A stretch of DNA of 64,000 nucleotides from contig NZ_LAQL01000003.1 of the NCBI RefSeq assembly GCF_001026905.1, forward strand, positions 310,001-374,000, written 5' to 3'. How positions within the stretch are numbered: the stretch's first letter is position 1; each line of letters begins with the position of its first letter. This stretch comes from Kiloniella spongiae. Its GTDB lineage: Bacteria > Pseudomonadota > Alphaproteobacteria > Kiloniellales > Kiloniellaceae. The notes under the pieces are model-generated. The model worked only from the letters and a program-made list of their open reading frames with translations, ran no database searches and was not told where the DNA came from. The position numbers and the translations under genes are program-made. Positions 60,467 through 64,000 of the stretch are shown piece after piece.

Positions 60467-60628
60467 GTGAAACAAAGTAATGAATATAATTCTTGGGGAC
60501 GGTGTCTCGAAAATATTGAAAAAACCGGCAAGAATTTTCGCCGTTATGATGGAACAAACGAAGAGCAAAGAGAGATAAGGGGAGTGATGCGCGTTCTTGA
60601 AAAATCGGGGAAGAAAAGCAAAGCCTGA
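60467..60628 (+). CDS. 53-residue small protein candidate
   Basis: A GTG at 60467 follows AGGGAGG by 9 bp. The product is hydrophilic and Lys/Glu/Arg-rich (RCLENIEKTGKNFRRYDGTN, EEQREIRGVMRVLEKSGKK), which is typical of a real small protein. A rival minus-strand frame overlaps it but has shadow-like composition. No family recognised. Confidence 0.35.
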   Translation: MKQSNEYNSWGRCLENIEKTGKNFRRYDGTNEEQREIRGVMRVLEKSGKKSKA

Positions 60629-60968
60629 ATGGGCTGGTACTGGTAGAGATGGAATTCTGATCTATGAGGCCGTTACCCTCTGTATGATCAGTCATCTTGT
60701 TGTCCCCCTAGTGGTTTCGTTAAACACTCAGGTAACGCACTCACGTCAACAACTTTCCATATACTATAACCTGAAAATACTTCTTTTGAGAAGCGGAATT
60801 TTATATAAGTGTAATAGTGGTTGTATATCAGTAGGTTCTTGAGGGCTATATTTGGGGTATTCTGTGTGTTTTGTAGTACGTTACACTATTGTGGATTTTC
60901 GTGGAAAAACGTCAAAAGGTTGAAGTGTTATGGTGTATGTTTTTTTGGTAATGCACAATATCAAACAC
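60629..60968. other. intergenic region, possible minus-strand RNA
   Basis: 340 bp without a convincing gene. Because a strong minus-strand terminator lies at 60383-60412, part of this stretch may be a LysR 3' tail or the body of a small RNA. No clear promoter was found. Confidence 0.35.
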
Positions 60969-61880
60969 CTATCCAACGGTTAGTTCATGTCTTTTAATCT
61001 GAAATTGGTCTTTACAAAGGTTTAGAAATAACCTTGCAAGGCGAGAAAGACTTTGCGGCCCCTGATGAACAGCAAAAAGTGTTATTTCAGGGAAAAGCCA
61101 TGAAGGTAATAGTTTGGCGAGCTCTCCTGCGTCAATTTTTTCTGAACACAAGATTGATGGTGCTTCGGCAATACCCATCCCAAGTTTTGCTGCTTCAATA
61201 ACCCCCATGTAATCGTTTATTGATAAATTGGGAGAGAAAGAGTGCTCATAGGTGTTTTGGCTATTCTGCAATCGCCAGGTTAGCTCTGGTTTATTATGAA
61301 ACCCAAAGCCGATTAGCGAATGCTTTTTTAGATCATTTGGTTGTTTTATAGAGGATTTAACAGCGAGATAGCTTGGTGCTGCGATCAGGATGTGGCGATA
61401 TTTTAGTAGTGACACGAAAACATGATCGTGTTTGTCTGGTAGGGCTACCCGAAAAGATAAATCAAGCTTGTCATCCTCAAAGTTTAACAACCGTTCTGAA
61501 ATGGAAACATTTACCATTGCCTGTTTGTATTGGTTTTGAAATTTTTTGACAATTGGAAGGAATAGCGGTTCAGCTAGGTTGGGAGGAACAGATATATGAA
61601 GTTGCCCTTGTTCGGTTGACCTTTGTTGGCGAAGTGTTTGATTTGCAAAATTGAATAGTGCTAAGCCTTCGTGACAGTGTTGATAATAAATCTTGCCGAT
61701 ATCTGTTAATTCAACGGTACGTGTTGTTCGCATCAGTAATTTTGTCTCAAGAGATTTTTCAAGCTCAGTGATCTTCCGGCTTACTGTGGAGAGGGGAAGG
61801 GAAAGTTCTTTTGCGGCCTTGGTGAAGCTTTTGGTTTGAACGACGTGAACGAAAACTGCCATCGCGTTGTAGCGCATCAT
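60969..61880 (-). CDS. LysR family transcriptional regulator
   Basis: A 303-residue LTTR: RYNAMAVFVHVVQTKSFTKAAKELSLPLSTVSRKITELEKSLE is the winged helix, then TRTVELTDIGKIYY. The SLPLSTVSRKI form is the CrgA/AaeR-like group often linked to quinone- or aromatic-responsive genes. The ATG at 61880 fits the family; the TTG at 61910 overlaps a TTGAAA-N18-TATAAT promoter-like sequence on the same strand. It is divergent from a VOC gene at 61996. Confidence 0.85.
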   Translation of the reverse strand: MMRYNAMAVFVHVVQTKSFTKAAKELSLPLSTVSRKITELEKSLETKLLMRTTRTVELTDIGKIYYQHCHEGLALFNFANQTLRQQRSTEQGQLHISVPPNLAEPLFLPIVKKFQNQYKQAMVNVSISERLLNFEDDKLDLSFRVALPDKHDHVFVSLLKYRHILIAAPSYLAVKSSIKQPNDLKKHSLIGFGFHNKPELTWRLQNSQNTYEHSFSPNLSINDYMGVIEAAKLGMGIAEAPSILCSEKIDAGELAKLLPSWLFPEITLFAVHQGPQSLSRLARLFLNLCKDQFQIKRHELTVG

Positions 61881-61995
61881 ATTATACCATATATGGAAGA
61901 TGTCTTTCAAATATACATCTTTATTCCAAAATAAAAAACTTGATAATAATTATTGAGAGGTAAAAAAATTACTTTATCAATGAAGGTATATTGCC

Positions 61996-62346
61996 ATGAA
62001 CAATAACAACCATATTAATTATATTGAGTTCCCTTTACGGGATGTATCCAAAACAAAAGCGTTTTATGAGGCTTGTTTCGGGTGGGTGTTTCAGGATTGG
62101 GGACCGGATTATATCAGCTTTTCCGGTGCCGGTATCGAGGGTGGTTTTAACGGTGAAAGCAAGCGTTCGGTTACAGACCCCGGCGTGTTGGTTGTCCTGT
62201 ACAGCGATGATCTGGATCTGATTTTTGCCAAGGTGAAACAGGCTGGTGGTGCTATTAAACAGAGTATTTATGAGTTTCCCGGCGGCAAGCGATTTCACTT
62301 TGAAGATCCAAACGGCAATGAACTTGCGATCTGGTCAGATGGGTAA
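61996..62346 (+). CDS. single-domain VOC (glyoxalase-like) protein
   Basis: A 116-residue VOC protein: INYIEFPLRDVSKTKAFYEACFGW opens the module, ISFSGAGIEGGFNGE follows, and HFEDPNGNELAIWS closes it with Glu as likely metal ligand. It resembles PhnB/bleomycin-resistance-type proteins and probably works as a dimer. It is divergent from a LysR gene across 115 bp, a likely regulator. AAGG lies 10 bp upstream. Confidence 0.82.
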   Translation: MNNNNHINYIEFPLRDVSKTKAFYEACFGWVFQDWGPDYISFSGAGIEGGFNGESKRSVTDPGVLVVLYSDDLDLIFAKVKQAGGAIKQSIYEFPGGKRFHFEDPNGNELAIWSDG

Positions 62347-62511
62347 TTAGGGCGTTTTTTATTTCCGTCAATTTATTAAGTCATCCTGTTTCATAAGGAA
62401 AAGATTCCGTGAATTCTTGATGTGAATAGGGAGATTTTTCTGATTATACGACCAGTGCGAATAAAACATGATGTGTAGCTAAAGAAATTAATTTCACGCC
62501 TTATTCTAACG

Positions 62512-62525
62512 AGTGTTTGTTCACT
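62512..62525. promoter_or_regulatory. inverted repeat before the GNAT/LuxR-type pair
   Basis: AGTG-TTTGTT-CACT lies 16 bp upstream of the GNAT ATG, with a second, offset dyad TAACG...CGTTA around it. Not a classical lux box, but the position suits regulator binding. Confidence 0.35.
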
Positions 62526-62541
62526 TAAACGTTAGGATAAA

Positions 62542-63099
62542 ATGATGACTAAATCCGCTATTGATGTTTCTATTGTTAAGACCTTGGAAGAGTTAGAGTG
62601 TGCCTACGATATAAGGCGTGAAGTTTTTATGGCTGAAGGGGGAGAGCCGGAAGATGAACAATTTGATGGAAATGATTTGTGTTCTGTCCATTTAATTGCG
62701 CGATGGAACGAGAGAATTTGTGGCACGATGCGAATTCGGATTATCTCTATGGACGAAGGTGGTACGGTAATTTGGGAACGCCTTTCTGTGTTGAAGGAGG
62801 CTAGAGAGAAAAATCCCTGGATTTTTCGATCTTTGCTTTTAAACGCAAAGAGATACACAGAAATGATGGGCCTAAAAACTGTGATTGGTATTGTCGAAGA
62901 TCCAAAGCTAATGCGGTTTTGGAAGCTGTATGGTTTTAAGCCAACCGGGGAAGAGCCTCTTAATTATCGCGGACATGAATATGTGCCGATTAAATTGTCT
63001 TTGGAGACAATAAAGGGCAAGGTTAAAGTAAGGGAGGAAGTTTCTCTGCGACAGGCTGTTCGTGCTTTTCCAGATGTTTTTGCTCAAGCGCAAGGATAA
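62542..63099 (+). CDS. LuxI-like GNAT N-acyltransferase
   Basis: A 185-residue GNAT protein whose layout recalls acyl-homoserine lactone synthases and N-acyl amino acid synthases. R25/R26 and F29 sit in DIRREVFMAEGG; D42 and D45 lie in EQFDGNDLCSVHLIARW (LuxI Asp-x2-Asp); R64 is in GTMRIR, and E79-R80 in WERLSVL stand where LuxI has its conserved Glu/Arg block. The LuxI Trp is absent. Motif VIGIVEDPKLMRFWKLYGFKPTG then follows the GNAT C-terminal pattern. Its product is not predictable. An LuxR-type gene starts 9 bp after its stop. Ribosome site AGGATAAA. Confidence 0.72.
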   Translation: MMTKSAIDVSIVKTLEELECAYDIRREVFMAEGGEPEDEQFDGNDLCSVHLIARWNERICGTMRIRIISMDEGGTVIWERLSVLKEAREKNPWIFRSLLLNAKRYTEMMGLKTVIGIVEDPKLMRFWKLYGFKPTGEEPLNYRGHEYVPIKLSLETIKGKVKVREEVSLRQAVRAFPDVFAQAQG

Positions 63100-63107
63100 A
63101 CATAAGT

Positions 63108-63809
63108 GTGAAAGAGCTAAAATTTGTACAAGATATTCTCCAGGCGGAAACGCCTGGAGAAACGAGTGATCTTATTTTAAATGTGGGTTTTAATGGCTTG
63201 TTCTTTCAACGGTGGTATCCCGATATTATGGATAACTGGGAAGGTCATCTTGCCGAAGGATTTCAAGAGCACTACTACGCAGCACAGATATATCGTTTTT
63301 GTCCTGTTGCTCGAGCTATTCATCAATGGCATCGAAACTATACTTTTGCTGAGGCTCGTCGTTCCATTCTTGTGGGAAATGAACAAGCAAAACTCGCGGA
63401 TAGTTTATGGAAATTTTTTGGAATGGAGGATGGTGTTGTTGTATTCTCAGGGCGTTGTAATCTTAAATCAGCCTTAATTCTGACAACGGATCGTCCTGTC
63501 GAAGAGTTGTATCAAAAATATTCTGGTGTTTTGGCCTTGGCGGCGGATAAACTGGATAAGCAACTTTATCCGGGACATACGTTATTGCGGCAATTGAGCA
63601 GAGAAAACATAACGCTTTCTCCTATCCAGCAAAAAATTCTGAAGCTGCAGATTAATCAGCCTGAACTCTCTAATGCGGCAATGGCTGAAATGTTGGGGAT
63701 TTCCGTGAATACGTTGTTTTCCCATCATAAGAAAATTGCGAAAAAGGAAGGTGTCACCACTTTTACCGGTGCAATAATTAAACAACTTCACAAAAATACT
63801 TCGGATTAA
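63108..63809 (+). CDS. LuxR-type regulator with autoinducer-binding-like N-terminal domain
   Basis: A 233-residue protein. The N-terminal part (about 20-150) has FFQRWYPDIMDNW, HYYAAQIYRFCPVARAIHQWHRNYTF and KSALILTTDRPVEEL, which resembles the autoinducer-binding fold; the usual Asp-Pro is Cys-Pro and the nearby Trp is shifted, so the ligand may differ from acyl-homoserine lactone. The C-terminal HTH (about 168-228) is LSPIQQKILKLQ, NAAMAEMLGISVNTLFSHHKKIAKKEGV. It starts at GTG only 8 bp after the GNAT stop, so co-translation is very likely. AAGGAT lies 12 bp upstream, a little far. Confidence 0.75.
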   Translation: MKELKFVQDILQAETPGETSDLILNVGFNGLFFQRWYPDIMDNWEGHLAEGFQEHYYAAQIYRFCPVARAIHQWHRNYTFAEARRSILVGNEQAKLADSLWKFFGMEDGVVVFSGRCNLKSALILTTDRPVEELYQKYSGVLALAADKLDKQLYPGHTLLRQLSRENITLSPIQQKILKLQINQPELSNAAMAEMLGISVNTLFSHHKKIAKKEGVTTFTGAIIKQLHKNTSD

Positions 63810-63842
63810 TCTACTGTAACTTTTAAATTTAAAGTCAGAACT

Positions 63843-64000
63843 TTAGATAGGATCGTTTGACCGGGTATTTGAATTCGATGTTTTGGCTAATTTGTGCTCG
63901 TGGTTTTCCCGGTTTTGTGCGATTGAATCTTCTAGCTCATTAATGGCTTTGAGTGCTTTTGACAGATAACTCTCTTTACTGGCCGGAGCTCGTTTTGGTG
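63843..64000 (-). CDS. C-terminal end of a protein running beyond the window
   Basis: A minus-strand frame open from the window edge to TAA 63843-63845, with a charged helical end: KESYLSKALKAINELEDSIA, then ENHEHKLAKTSNSN. It is convergent with the LuxR-type gene. Too little is visible to name it. Confidence 0.5.
   Translation of the reverse strand, partial: PKRAPASKESYLSKALKAINELEDSIAQNRENHEHKLAKTSNSNTRSNDPI

Noticed and set aside
60444-60695. Minus-strand frame of 83 codons with AGGGGGA before its ATG, ending shortly before a terminator
   Set aside because: Its product is Ser/Phe/Leu/His-rich in the manner of an antisense frame, and it overlaps a plus-strand frame with more protein-like composition. 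The terminator alone is not enough.
62512-62525. Classical lux box
   Set aside because: The repeat is too short and does not match the known 18-20 bp lux-type dyads; kept only as an undefined inverted repeat.
1-64000. tRNA, rRNA, CRISPR arrays and cas genes
   Set aside because: I scanned by eye for T-loop motifs, rRNA-like blocks and spaced direct repeats and found none that hold up; a tool-based search would be decisive.

Overview
The window looks like part of the chromosome of a free-living, probably marine, Gram-negative alphaproteobacterium of moderate GC content. Supporting signs are a cobalamin riboswitch, Shine-Dalgarno led genes, AzlCD and RhtB/LysE exporters, many LysR regulators, DUF6151 and DUF1499 proteins, several stand-alone sensor kinases and a LuxR-type regulator. 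A Rhodospirillales/Kiloniellales-like host is my guess, but the window has no rRNA or other phylogenetic marker to settle it. I see no tRNA, rRNA, CRISPR array, insertion sequence or prophage.

Layout. 1-5.7 kb: a gamma-glutamylcyclotransferase-like/GNAT operon, a LysR gene, an NTF2-like protein, a hybrid histidine kinase and a two-domain VOC protein. 5.7-9.3 kb (minus strand): a cobalamin-riboswitch operon encoding an unknown 70-residue protein, then the ATPase, binding protein and permease of a BtuCDF/FecBCD-type importer. 9.4-15.7 kb: a 924-residue cysteine-paired Sel1-repeat protein and a large EvgS/BvgS-like kinase with three periplasmic binding domains. 15.8-25.8 kb: a beta-hydroxyacid dehydrogenase, a DUF6058-like protein, an SsuABC/TauABC-type importer, a second Sel1 protein, a LysE exporter, a LysR/reductase pair and two unknown genes. 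26-33 kb: a PAS kinase, azlCD with a divergent XRE-cupin regulator, and an unknown operon that holds a histidine phosphatase and a free-standing EF-Tu domain III-like protein.

33-38 kb: MarR with two operator-like palindromes divergent from a three-gene operon (cytosolic ABM protein, exported EF-hand/ABM fusion, cytochrome b561), then a lone serine recombinase, a gene-poor stretch with small ORFs and a frameshifted DUF6434-like gene. 38-49.5 kb: a PAS-adenylate cyclase, hglS plus a D-2-hydroxyglutarate dehydrogenase-like flavoprotein (last steps of lysine/2-oxoadipate breakdown), an SBP, an MFS exporter, a homoserine dehydrogenase-like protein, an RhlE-like helicase and a 22-bp perfect inverted repeat. 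49.5-64 kb: a quinone reductase-like flavoprotein, Cu/Zn SOD beside a relic of a neighbouring lectin-like gene, a cysteine-desulfurase-like/LuxR/LysR/PhyH/P1-peptidase cluster, and finally a LuxI-like GNAT gene directly followed by a LuxR-type regulator.

Most of the window is ordinary accessory chromosome. The strongest candidates for something undescribed are the GNAT/LuxR-type pair at 62.5-63.8 kb, the MarR-controlled ABM/EF-hand-ABM/cytochrome b561 operon at 33.4-35.2 kb, the unknown small protein made under the B12 riboswitch at 8.8-9.0 kb, and the EF-Tu domain III-like orphan coupled to a histidine phosphatase at 30.8-31.8 kb. All calls were made by reading the sequence and from memory of the families; no search was run.
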